A stretch of 64,000 nt of DNA from positions 1,984,001 through 2,048,000 of the forward strand of contig NC_085855.1 of assembly GCF_020906515.1 (NCBI RefSeq), in the 5' to 3' direction. Each line of letters opens with the position of its first letter. Position 1 is the stretch's first letter. This stretch comes from Vanrija pseudolonga. Lineage: Eukaryota; Basidiomycota; Tremellomycetes; Trichosporonales; Trichosporonaceae. A program made the translations under genes and the position numbers. Below are positions 10,437 through 22,081 of the stretch, piece by piece. The notes below the pieces were generated by a model, which was given only the letters and a program-made list of their open reading frames with translations, was not told the DNA's origin and did no database searches.

Positions 10437-11534
10437 TTAATCACTCTCGTCGTCGCTCTCGGCAACGACCTTGCGGCGCGCAGCGGGTCTCGCCGCAGGC
10501 TTGGACTTGCTGTCGGGCTTGCTGCTGCCCTTGGAGGCGGGCGCCTTCGAGCTGCCCTTGGACGCGGGCTTGCTGCTAGCCTTGGACGCAGGCTTGCCCT
10601 TGCTCGCGGGCTTCTTCTTTGGCTGGGCGTCAGCGCGCGTTTGAGCGACATGACCTACCGAGTCGTCAGCAGCCTTGCTGCCACGCTTGCGCTTCTTCGG
10701 CACAACCTCCTCCTCAGAGTCGCTAAAGTCGCCCTCAGACTCGGAGGGTGACAGCTCGGCCTCGGGCTCGGCGTCCGACTCGCTGTCGTCGGCCTCGCTC
10801 TCATCGGACGACTCGTACTTGTTCTTCTTGGCCTGCGGTGTCAGAATGGAGGGCGGAGTTGGCGAGCTCACCTTCTTGCCGTTCTTCGCCGGCGCCTTCT
10901 TCGCGGGGGCCTTCTTCGGCGCGGCCTTGGCCTTGGCGGCGGGCTTCGCAGCAGCCGCCTTCTTGGGAGTGGCCTTCTTCTTCTTTGGGCTGTCATCGTA
11001 CTCCTCGTCCTCCTCATCGTCGTCGTCCTTCACCTTGGCGCTCTCGGGAATGTCCGAGGGGTCGACTGTACGTCAGCCCGGGCGTTGCCATGCCGAACCC
11101 ACCATGCCCCTCCTTCCAGGCCACACGGAACTGTGGGAGATTAGTAACAGCCCGCGAAACGTCATCGCACAACTCGCCTTCTCCTGGTATGCCTCACTGC
11201 CAGTGTCAGTTGCTTTCAATATCGAAGATATGCCAACTCACGGGATCTCGTCAAAGCCATCCACCTCGTCGGGCTCGTCAAACGAGTCCTTGAGGTTGGC
11301 GATGATCTTCTCGGTAGTGCCTTTTGCAGCGTCAGGCTCTGGATGATCTTCCCAAAACAAAAATGCCTACTCACATCCCCAATGACGCCACTTGAAGCTG
11401 CCAGAGTCCTTGAACTCGACCCAGCTGCCAAGACGGAACTCTCCCTTGTCAATCTTGGTCTTGTTGCAAGGCTTTGGGCCGTTGCACTGGGCACGGGCGC
11501 TCGGTGCCACCTCCAACCTGTATCCTCCGGGCAT
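10437..11534 (-). CDS. zf-PARP zinc-finger protein (Hpz1-like) with charged low-complexity tail
   Basis: Probably nuclear protein with one PARP-type zinc finger at the N-terminus. Ligands visible: C in ARAQCNG, C in KPCNKTK, H and C in WRHWGC; the finger runs to about residue 80. It resembles fission yeast Hpz1. The rest is acidic/lysine-rich, with KKATPKKAAAAKPAAK-type histone-tail-like repeats, an acidic stretch, KKRKRG as a likely nuclear signal, and an SKGSSK-type tail. Exons: 11375-11534, 11242-11320, 11178-11196 (19 nt), 11103-11130 (28 nt), 10872-11065, 10659-10832 and 10437-10622; 279 residues. The intron 11131-11177 must use a GC donor (AAG|GCGAGT); the nearby GT donor breaks the frame. 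The last two introns (39 and 36 nt) are multiples of three without stops, so retention would also give a protein. One intron ends in AAAG. Confidence 0.85.
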
Positions 11535-12516
11535 TGTGTGTGTGCGTGGGGGTGATGGATGGGTCAATGAGGATAAAGTTGACGAGGGAAGGGGAGGATG
11601 GATGCGGTCGCCTGGATGGAGGATTGTAGCAGTGTACCCGCCTGACGGCTGCCAGGAGAGTGGCGGATGCCCGCGGTGGAGGTAGGCACAGACATTGACG
11701 ACTGACTGGACTGGTTGACAACTGACTGACGGAAGTAAAATCTCAGTCGTCACGCTATGGTCACGTGATGATGGGTTCAAGCCTCGTCGCGCAAACGCGA
11801 CTGTTGCATCATTGTCGATCCGACGCGCGGCGGCGACGACGGGCAGTGAGCGGCAAAAGGGGGCATCGCGAGCCGGCGGCCAGGGTTTCCTCCAACCGCC
11901 ATCGCTTGGGCCAGGGAATGGCGCACAGTTTGTAATGGGCCTACCACCATATATTCCATTCTGGGTAATGAATCAACAAAAACGGAAATCTAATAGTGTC
12001 GTTTGTTGTAACGTTACACACCCAGAGGTGTAACAACATTGTGCCTAGGGACGACCCCCCTTCCCCCTTCAGTCGTCTCACATCGCAACACACACACACT
12101 GCTCGATGACAACAAGGCGACATCTGGATCACACTGGGTAGCTATTGTGCATCTCTTGTCATTGTACTAGACTTGCCCTTCCTGTGCTTTTAACACGTCG
12201 TCGACACACACACAGTAACGACAACAACAACACATTCTCCCACGTGTGCTCGTCATATACCAATCGTACCTTGGTCACATTGCCCCCAGGCATCCCCTGC
12301 CGCCACCCACCAGACCCTCTCTCTCCCTCAAGCCAAAGCCCAAGCCCAGGCAAACCTAACGGGGATCCTCTGCTAGACCTCGTCTTTGTAACAGGCGTAC
12401 ATCTGCTGTTACTCTTCTCTCCATCTCCAACTCTTCCACACTCGTTTAACCCAACTGCGCTCTTGCGCATCGCCCAACACACCCCCAGTGGTCATCGGGT
12501 GTGACCGAAACACACC
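11535..12516. promoter_or_regulatory. Divergent promoter, zf-PARP gene / VNX1-like
   Basis: 982 bases between outward-facing starts. It includes a GTCACGTGA E-box-like palindrome near 11760, a run of seven C then CTTCCCCC near 12053, CACACACACAC near 12085-12100, and a long CT/CA-rich leader before the VNX1-like ATG. No open frame is supported. Confidence 0.45.
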
Positions 12517-15500
12517 ATGACTTCTCCCACCTCCCAGGCGCCGCTGCCGTCGTCGGCAGTCTCCCCCGCTGCGACCATTCGCCCTCGCAACCTCGGCGAT
12601 CCGGAGCAGCAGGCTGCTTCGACGTCGTCGGCTAGCAACGAGCCGCCTACCCCAACACAGCAGCAGCAGCACCGTGGTTCGACCGGCAGTGCCGTGAGTG
12701 ACGGCTCCTCCTTAGGTTACCGACGCCCCCCTTACTCGCCGGTGGCCACCTCTGTCGGCTTGCTGACCCGAGGATTGCAGTGGAGCCCAGGAAGCCTGCC
12801 CACAACCCCGCTGTCGCCATACTCCGCCGGCGTCGGCATCCCCGGCCGGTCTGGATCTGTGGCATCGACCGATGACGACTACGCTACTCCGCGCAACACA
12901 AGCTACTTCCCTACCGAGTCACGCCGCGTGAGCGAGGTCCGGGGAACGACACCTCGTGGACAGCAAGGCAGCACCGGCAGAGTTCCGTCACCCGGTATCT
13001 CTGCGCACACCGGGTCGAGCAGCTTCGGGAGATCGTCCCGCCCTCGCGCTGCCCTCGGCTCCACGGCCGAAGGTGCAGAGCATCGCCCCTCGATCTCCCG
13101 TTCCGCTTCTCGTGTGCGTCTCCCCATTCCTCAGAAAAAGGAGGCAAAGGATGGTTACGCCGAGGACGACGAAGATGATGAGGCGCACATTGTCGACCGC
13201 GGAGAGGACCTGATCCGTCGCCGTCTCAAGGAGCGCAAGCGCGCTAAAAAGGAGAAGGAGCGCGAGCGTGAGCGCCGTCTCGCTGCTGAGGAGCTTGAAG
13301 CTCCAGAGGGCGAGGAGGAGGTGCCCAGTCAGCCTACTTCGGCAGCGACTGAGTCATTCCACACGGCGCCGATCCGTGCTGCGGCGCTGAGCCCGGCAAG
13401 AGACCCTCGACAGCGCACCGTGTCGAGAACCCGGTACCCGAGCGGCCGCCACTACTCGGCTCCAGGTCGCGCCCGCTCTGAGAGTGTCGACGAGGTCTCT
13501 CAGCGTGACCTCGCCGACTCTATCCAGTCGATCGTCGACGAGGACGAGATTGACGAGCAGGTCCCCCCTCCGATCGAGGAGGACGAGGACGAGGATGAGA
13601 TTCACGAGGATGGCACGGTCGACGAGGAGGAGGGTGACGAGCATGACGAAGAAGATGACGACAGCCCTGGTGATGAAGAAGGTGTCACGCTCAAGGATCG
13701 TCAGGATGTAAGTCGTTAGTCACCATCACCGTGCTGACACCCAGGCCATCAACATTGAGCACCCCTTCGGTCTGCCCATTTGGAAGCCCGCGCTGTACCG
13801 CAAGTCGCGTTCCGTTACGCGCAATGCCGAGTCTGCCCTTCACTCGATTCCATCCGCTGCAGCTGAGCGTCACCTGCTCCTCGGTAACCTTCTCTGGACC
13901 GTGCTGTTTGGTTGGTGGCTGGGCCTCATTTTCGCTGTCGTTGCTTTCATCGTCAGCATCGCGGAGTTCCTGGCTGGTGGTCGTGGCGGGTACGCCGAGA
14001 CGCTCCGCGGCTTGGCCTGGTACATTACTTGGCCCTTTGGCAAGTATGTCGAGGGCGAGGGTGCTCCTCCAGAGCTTGTCGACGACGATAAGGACGACAC
14101 TACTCATCACGACGAGGAGAACAACAACAACTATGGCACTATCGCCCCGACTCCCCAGCGCACGCTTACTACCTCGACGTCGTCATCGACCACTATTAAG
14201 CCCCTCAGCGTCACTGGGTTATCCAACCTCCCTGATGAGCCTGCCGGATCGTCTCGCCGTGAGACCCGCCACGCGGCCGTTTCGTTTGCGCCAGGCGTCA
14301 AGTCACCGACTCCGTCCCCGGTGCCCGAGGAGGCCCCTCTCCTCAAAGGTCCAGGCTGCTTCCGCAAGCACTTGAACCGCCGTGCCAAGTTTATCGGCTC
14401 GCTTCTCTACTGGCCCTTGTTCCTCTTTGTTGTTGGACCGCTCATGCTTATCGTGTGCTTGATCTGCTGGTCCCTTGTCATCACGATTCCCATGGCCAAG
14501 CTCACCTGGGAGCTGCTCAACCTTCTGTGGAACCGGCCCTTGGAGATTAACTTCCGTGCTGCGCCAAAGGTTGCTGTCCCAACCGAGGTCCCCGGCGACC
14601 AGAGCGATGGCCGGTCGTCGAGCACGTCCACCGACTCACCCAGCGTCGTCCTCAAGCGCCAGCGCCTCCATGCCGGCCAAATCGCCCCCACCTCTGGACC
14701 CACGTCCACTGTTCTGCTCTGCACCTACCGCGCCGTCGGCCTCCAGTACTACAAGTATACGGTCGGCGGAGTCAACATCATGTTCATCAACCTTCTCCCG
14801 CTGGTTTTCTTTACGATCATTGACGGCATCATCATTCTCCCTGCTGTGGAGAAACGGCACGAGAACGGTCAACCAGTCTCCCCCTTCTTCAACCTCATTG
14901 CATCGCAAGCACTCATCTTTGTTCTCGGCCTCGCAAGTGTCATTCCCCTGTCCTACTTTATCGGCATGGCTGTCGCCTCCATCTCGGCACAGAGTTCTAT
15001 CGGCATGGGTGCTGTCATCAATGCCACGTTCGGTTCGATCATCGAAATTGTGCTCTACGGAATTGCTCTGACCCAGGGCAAGGGCCGACTCGTCGAGGGA
15101 TCCATTGTCGGCTCCATTCTCGCTGGTGTGCTCTTGATGCCTGGTGCCAGTATGTGCTCTGGTGCATTCAAGCGCAAGGAGCAAAAGTTCAACGCCAAGA
15201 GTGCTGGTGTGACGTCCACCATGCTCATCATGGCCATCATTGGAACCCTCACCCCCACCATGTTCTACCAGACGTACGGCTCCTTCCAGCTTCACTGCGA
15301 GGGCTGCCCCCCTCCTGGTGAGGGAGGACCGCTCACTCCAGAGGAGGTCTGGAACTGCAACCACTGCTACTATGAGCACCCGGACCCCGTGACCGACCCC
15401 TTCTACCAAGACCAGGTCAAGCAGCTCATGTACGCCTGTGCTGCTATTCTGCTTCTCGTAAGTCGTCGTCACTGCGTCTGTGCTGACGCCCTAGTCGTAC

Positions 15501-16689
15501 CTGATCGGCCTGTGGTTCTCGCTCCGCACGCACGCGTCGCAGATCTGGCAGAACCCGCAAAAGGTGATGGTCAAGGAGGATCTCCCCGTTGCTCAACGCG
15601 CTGCTATCGCCCGCATCACCCCCGCGGCACTGAACAACCCCATTTTGCCCTTGCACAACAACCGCCCCGGATCTATCAGAGACGGACAGACGCCTCGCAG
15701 AGGGCAGAGTCCTCGCCGCACGTCGGGAGGCTCTCCACTCAACTCGCGCAGAGAGCTTGGCACACCCGGGCAAGCGGAGACTCAAGTTGGCCCGCACACG
15801 GGCTACACGCCGTTCCTCGAGTCACTCGAGCGCGGAAAGCCGCCTAACATCGATTCTCTCCCACCGACACTTACTAGCGAAGATTTCCGCCGCGCCGTCC
15901 ACACGCTTGCCACTGTGAGCGCTTTACACCAGCAGCAACGCAAGGAGCAGCACCACCAGCAGCAGGTTGTGGCAGAGGAGGAAGAGGAGGAGCACGGCGG
16001 CCACGAGGCGCCGAGCTGGACGCGTGGTGTCAGTGCTGCCGTCCTGCTCGGTTGCACGGTGCTGTACGCCATCATTGCCGAGGTCCTTGTCGACGTCGTC
16101 GACGTCGTCCTCAAGGGCAGTGGCATCGATGAGAAGTTCCTCGGCCTCACACTCTTCGCCCTCGTCCCCAACACGACCGAGTTTATGAACGCCATGTCGT
16201 TTGCGATGAACGGCAACATTGCTCTGAGTATGGAGATTGGTTCAGCGTACGCCCTCCAGGTGTGCCTGCTCCAGATTCCTGCCATGGTGTTGTTCAGCGC
16301 GTTGTACAACCCCACCAAGCTGGGCGACCAGGTTGACACCTTTACGTGAGTACTGCCTTTGCAGCGCAACGCTGACGACCACAGTCTCATCTTCCCTCGC
16401 TGGGACGTCATTGCCATCATTCTCTCCATTTTCCTCCTCACCTACACCTACATTGAAGCGCGCAGCAACTACCACCGTGGCTCGATCCTGATCCTGGCGT
16501 GAGTCAACTCTATCGGGCCCGAACGACGGCTTGGCTGACGCAAGCAGGTACATTGTCCTCGTGCTTGGCTTCTACTATGCGCCGAACCCAACCGAGAACC
16601 ACTCGGAGACGGGTGTCGTCGTCGGACCCGACATGGTGTCGAACGTCGTGTCGTCGCTCTCTCTCAGCATGACCAAGTTGTGGACATGA
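12517..16689 (+). CDS. VNX1: Vnx1-type CAX cation/H+ exchanger with YccF domains
   Basis: Large vacuolar or endomembrane exchanger, 1336 residues, five exons: 12517-13707, 13745-15457, 15495-16345, 16385-16498 and 16548-16689. Residues 1-400 are cytosolic, serine/arginine-rich, then strongly acidic (runs of E and D near 13550-13680), with a basic helix KERERERRLAAEEL. Two YccF-like membrane units follow: LLLGNLLWTVLFGWW near residue 445 and SLLYWPLFLFVVGP near 615. The CAX core starts near residue 720. Its first repeat has GAVINATFGSIIEIVLY (alpha-1) and its second has FALVPNTTEFMNAMSF with GNIALSMEIGSAYA (alpha-2). The two halves are split by a cytosolic loop of about 200 residues with PRRGQSPRRTSGG-type repeats and an acidic EEEEEEHGGHE patch. 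This order (acidic N-terminus, YccF, split CAX) is that of yeast Vnx1, a vacuolar Na+/H+ and K+/H+ antiporter. Ion preference cannot be read from sequence. Confidence 0.93.
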
Positions 16690-19416
16690 ACCGCAGCAAC
16701 AACAACAACCTGATTCATCCCTGTTTAATGATGTCATTTGCATCGAAATGTGAAGTTGTGTGTGTCGAAATGTGGGCCAAGAGGTCGCTGGGGGAATAGG
16801 TCGAGCCAAGCAATTGATAAGGTGCGCAGGCGCACGAGGTAGTAGCCGAATGGATGTGGCATGGGCATGGGTGTGGCTATTGTGTGTGACTCTGGGCAGT
16901 TATTACGTCCCGACCTTGTCTTGGTTTCCCTTGCGGCATCTCCCTGCAAGCGGTGACGAGCGACGGCGTGACGACGGGCTGGCCGTCACTGCCCACACAC
17001 ATGGGATGACGGTGCGGCGCAGGCCAATGACAGCGTCCGACGCGACGTGTCGTCGCTCGCCGTGGCTGACAGTCACCACCTGTGGCGTCTGTAGAGCCAG
17101 CCGCGGCTTGTCTTGGCATTCACACCTCGGTGATACACACGGATGTGACGGAGGTGACGGGGTGAGTGACGCGGGGGGAGGGAGTAGCCGGAGAGGCGGG
17201 GGTGGCAGCCTAGAGGGGCCAGAGCATCGCGCACACAGCAGATTGACTGACACATTGTACACCACAGCAGAGGCATGCCTCATGTCTGCCTGTGCGGGTG
17301 CGGCTCGGATCGGGATCGACAGGGGCCGGGTTGGGTGCAGTGCGGCCGTGTTTCGCGGTACGCTCCGCCGCCGCCGCCGCACGGCGTATCCTGGGCGCAC
17401 GTTGGGCGCATAGACCCACAGCGGCCACCGGACGGGCCCGACGGCGCGGCGTCGCCCCCTCGCCTCGCCAAGTGTGCTGCGGTGGTCTTTGTTCTCCGCC
17501 GTGGCAGGCACAACAGGGGTGGTCGTCTATCCGCTCGCCCTCGAGCCAAGCAAGCAAGCTCGCAAGCTCGGTACTCGTCGAGCAAGCTCGCTACTCATCT
17601 CGCCTGCCCACTCTGCCCGCCTACCCACCCCTCCGCGGTGCGTGCGAGAAATGTTATGCCACTACTCCACCGCCTCCCCCACCTCCCCCCCCTTCTCCTC
17701 CCCCATCGGACCACCGCCCGGAGGCGTACCGAACTCTCGCTTGCGGACGCATCCGCCGGCGCCATACTACATTGCACCATTTCGAGAACGATTGAGTGTA
17801 GGATTACGCTAGGCCCAGGGTCTGCGAGCCTTGTGGAGGAAATCCACTCGTCGTGCTCCCTGAGGATATACACTGCTGTGTTGTGCCATTTCGAGTTGGT
17901 TTTGCGGGGCATGCGTGGCTGCGGATGCCACTGGTGTTGCGGATCCGATGGGCCCGTTGCGTGCTGGAACGTGTGTCGGCGGCGGCGTCGTCGGGCTCGG
18001 GAATGGCGGTGTTGGCGATTCAGTCCCTGGCGGCGCGGCGCGGCGCGGCGCGTCCATCGTATCGCACTTGTGCTGCTGCACTTGCGCTGTTATGGTTAAT
18101 CGCGCGTTGTGTTGCAGCTGCCCGGGCATGCCAGCTAAGGCCAGATGTGAACCCGTAGTGTGGCCGTAGCGTGCGAGTCGACACGGCTGAAACGGGCTGG
18201 GACTGTCCTCTCTTGGTGAGGCCATGGCCGTCGAGGCGCGGCCATACAGCCACTGCCGCACTTTACTCAGCACATGCCCGCGGCAAGTTCTAGACTTGGG
18301 CCCCCGGGTCTTTTACGACTTTTGTCATTTCAGGGGTGGTTGACGTGTCAGGGAGCAGCAGCTGGCACGGGGGGGAAGCAGAGCCACGGCAGCACCAATT
18401 GGGTGCGAGTGCCAAGACTGTCGTGGCGGCCTGGGTGGGATGCCTCGTTGCCCAAAGAAGGGTGGGCCCGGTTATGGAGGACGTGGTGGCCTTGGCAGGT
18501 GACCTTGCCAGGACGAGCGGGCGTCTGGCGTCCGGCCTCTGGTGCCCTTTGTGCGCTGCTGCCTGCCTGCTGCAACGCAACTCTGTTAGTGATCGCCGGG
18601 GAGGGCAAAAGGTAAAAGCACGCAACGACGACGGCCTCACGCCGCCCGCCCGCCGCCCCGCGCCGCCCGCGACCCTGTACATCCAGCACTGGACTGACTC
18701 ACTTGGCATGGTTAATTGCAGCCAGCCAGCGCGGTGACGACGACCACGACGACCAGAGACACGACAGTGGTAGCCATCGAGGCGGTGCAACCTACACGTC
18801 TAGATTATTACCAGTCGCACATTTCGTCAGCTATCTACATCGACCAACTTTCTGACATCTGGCAATTTGTTGGTTTCATCGACATTGTCAAACGCTGGCT
18901 GGCAAACAGCGACAAGCACCACCACGACGAGGCTTGAATCCCACACTACGGCCCTCGTACCCAAACCTTGCCTTGCCGCCTTGTGGCCCACCTCGCTACG
19001 ACTCGGCACCCAGCAGGCAGCAACAGCTCACCTGACCCAACACCAACCCGCTGCAACCAACCAACCACTTGCAACCACCCACCTTACACACCTGTACACC
19101 ACAACGACTCCTACCTGCACACCGTCCACTCACCACACCTTGCGCCATCCAACAGCTCGGCGTCGCCACCAAGCCCCCTACATCCCTCCCCCCCGCGCCC
19201 CGCTTACAACACCCTCACACCCCCACCCCGCTCCCCGCAATCGACATCCGAAGGCCCAGGAACCATTTGTCAAGCGAGCCTCCGAGGCCAGAACCGCACT
19301 CCTCTACCAGCCCCAACCCCCAGCAGCACCACCACAGCTTAGCTACCTGCTGCTGCTGCACGTTTTCTAGTCTAGAACAGCTCTCAACCATCCTCCCCAT
19401 CTCCTCCATCCACACC
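16690..19416. other. Gene-poor 2.7-kb region
   Basis: Contains the 3' end of the VNX1-like gene and the 5' region of the next gene. Chance open frames of 167-274 codons occur on both strands but show no domain, no splice pattern and tryptophan/cysteine/arginine-heavy composition. The segment 18780-18940 is less GC-rich and has an open frame of about 60 codons without an ATG start. From 19000 onward the plus strand is CA/CC-rich, like a long leader. Confidence 0.5.
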
Positions 19417-21040
19417 ATGACCTCCATCTCGCAAGCACCGCCAGTCCTCCAGATCCCACCCCAGAGCCCTGGCTTCCAAGGCGTTCCCACCGGCGGCATC
19501 CTCATCAACAGAGTAGAGGACGAGCGCGTACTCCCCCGCCGCAGCCCCACGGACCCGCCGTCCCCTATCCGCATCGCCGCTCCCGCAAGCGGCATTGCTC
19601 GTGGCCGCCCAAAATCGGTCAGCCTCCCTCCCGCAACCACTACCAGCTCAGATAACGGCGGCCAGTCGTCGTCTCCCCGCATCCGCTTCGCTCCCCTCCC
19701 CGACCCCGCCGTTCACGGCCGCACTCTCTCCGGCTCGCGCCCCGACCAGGACCACGTCTCAGAGGTCCGCAACCTCGGCCCCGGTGGTGCCGACAATGAC
19801 GAGGCGGTCGACGACAACGACGAGGACACGGACGAGGAGGACTATGACTGGGAGGGAGATAACAATGGCCGCCGCCGCTCGTGGGCAGTAACCATGGGCA
19901 TGGGCTCGTGGAAGTCGTCGTCCAAGAAGCTGCTTGGCGGCGGCAGCAGCTCAAAGTCCAAGCCTGCCAGCTATGGCGCTCCACTCACAAAGAGTGTGTC
20001 GCAGCCCAATAGCGTCAACAGGTGCGTAGCGTGGTGGTGGCGCAGTGGGCTGCGCAGGTGCTTTGCTTGCCAAGCCCTGTGCCTCGATCGTCGTCTCCAC
20101 GTCACACTTCTTTTTTGATGGCTGACGCATCCTTCAGCTCGCCATTCCGATGGACAGGTGGCAACGACTCGTCGTCAGCCAGCGGTCGCCGAGGCAGCTC
20201 GGTCGGTGCCCACCGCCGCGGCGCAAGTGGCGACAGCGGCAGCTTTGGCACGTCACCCAACCCCTCGGTCGGCGCCCGCATGCTCAACGGCCGCGTGTAC
20301 GGCGCCCGCCGCGCGTCCGAGGCTGCCCTCCAGGAGAAGATCAACCGCGAAAAGCTCGAGCCCGCGTTCGTCGAGTGGGGTGCTGGCGGGCACGGCAGCA
20401 CGCCGGTGTCCAAACCTGTCGATACGACAGGTAAGGGTATCGACGATGACGACGGAGGTGGAATGGCCTGGGTCCGCAGACGTCGCGAGGAGCGTGAGCG
20501 CAAGGAGCGTGAGGAGAAGGAGGCGGCTGCACGTGCCGCCGCCGCGGGTGAGAGCGCCGGCGCCTCGGCTAGCAATGAGGATGTCGGCCCCATGGGAGAG
20601 AGCCTCGATGCCGAGCAGCTGGGCGACCAGCGACCCGCCAGCCTATCTTCGTCTGCTAGCTCAGTATCGTCGCCTCGCCCTGCCGTTGGACCCCTCACAC
20701 CTCGCGACGGCCAGGCCGAGTTTGCCCTCCCTGCTATCCACATCAGCGAACCGCCTTCCAAGGGCCCCGCGGGTGGCATTGACATCCCCCGAGGCCGCAG
20801 GGGTTACCCTGAGGAGAAGGAGGAGGAGGACAACGAGGACAACGACGACGATGAAGACGACGATGAGGAGGACGACGAGGACTTCCCCGCCGACGAGGAC
20901 GAGGAGGAGGAGGAAGGCCTACCTGACCACCTTCGGTGAGTGTGCTGGTGGCAAACAAAGATGACGGGGTCTGTGCTGACGCCCAATCCAGGAGGACTTG
21001 CGACGCCGCCGGAGTCGAGGTTCTCAGTCGGCACAAGTAG
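19417..21040 (+). CDS. Low-complexity protein of unknown function
   Basis: 483 residues in three exons: 19417-20021, 20138-20935 and 20992-21040. The last intron (20936-20991) is inferred: its GTGAGT donor overlaps an in-frame TGA, a CTGAC branch and CAG acceptor follow, and the joined frame closes at TAG 21038-21040. Without splicing the protein would stop 17 residues earlier. Visible parts: proline-rich N-terminus with TGGILINRVE; acidic DEDTDEEDYDWEG; serine-rich middle (WKSSSKKLLGGGSSSK); MAWVRRRREERERK starting a basic/acidic helix; and a long C-terminal acidic run. No enzyme motif is seen. Composition suggests a cytosolic or nuclear scaffold; function unknown. Confidence 0.75.
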
Positions 21041-22081
21041 GCGTTTTGCGACGAAAGATGAGCATGATGCCCCACACGGTGGTGTCGACAATAAACAATT
21101 TACAATCAAGAAAAGAACAACAAGATTGGGCCACGATCCATGCCCTTTAAGCACCCCTCCATCTCTCCGTCTCCAGACCGCGACGCTTGACTCGGCAAAG
21201 GCGAAGCGACAAGCGGGCGCTCGGACGCGCATAGATCTCTCTTTGCTCGTCTCGCTCGCCTCGGTCGCTCGTTGGCTTGTTCGCTCGCTGCGAACCTTGC
21301 GTATTGCGGATCTCTCTTAAACTCATCAGGCAGTATGCCAGCCAGGCAGTGCGCCACATGGCTACTGACCGTCGTTGTATCCCCGTTCCCCAGCGTTGTA
21401 CTGTTTTCCGGCTGTTAGTATCGTGCGTGCGTGGTTTATGCATTGGATTGAGCGTGAAGGGGTCGTGTCCCGAGCCGTGGGGGTCATGAGCAGAGAGTCT
21501 ATTCTGGGCTCGTTGGGGGATGTACCATCGCTATGCGTCGGGTATCGGGTGGATGGGTGGATGCGGATGGAGATCAGCCATGTCGACGAGCCGGCGGGTG
21601 AGCTTGGCCGTGGGCGTGGCCGTGATCAATTTACTCGGCATGCGGCATGTTCGGGTAAGGCGAGAGGAGGAAGGTGTCTCTGTCTCGCTGTTATGCGTCT
21701 TGCGACCACCCCATCACGCGACCGACCGTTAGCCGCGCACACGAGCAGCAACAGAAGAAGCGTGACGCCGGCAACTCGACTAACGCAGCGAGCGTCAACG
21801 TCGGCTTCCAAGTCGCGCCACTCAAGCTGGCTGAGATGGAGTCCCCAGATCACGTGCCCCTGCCACCCAGCCAGCGTTATTGCAACCAGCCACGAGCATT
21901 TCATGGGCGAGCTGCGCAACTGCGCAGCGGCGAGCTTGGCAGGGTCACGGGGGGTGGCACTGGCCGGGCCAGGCTGACGAGTGCAGAGGTCGCACAACGG
22001 GCAACAAACGAAAACGCCCAGTACAACGCGGCGCCACACACCGACAACACCACATACCACTGCACCCACACCACACACCAC
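21041..22081. other. Intergenic region, convergent
   Basis: About 1 kb between the 3' ends of the + gene ending at 21040 and the putative - gene ending at 22082. Contains TCGCTCG-type repeats near 21240-21290 and an AATAAACAATTTACAATC AT-rich patch near 21090 that fits a poly(A) region. No supported gene. Confidence 0.5.

Noticed and set aside
11765-11785. B-box-like GGGTTCAAGCCTC
   Set aside because: No stem pairing and no A box at the right distance.
18716-18937. Low-GC open frame upstream of the 19417 gene
   Set aside because: No ATG start, no splice support and no recognisable family; may be part of an untranslated leader.
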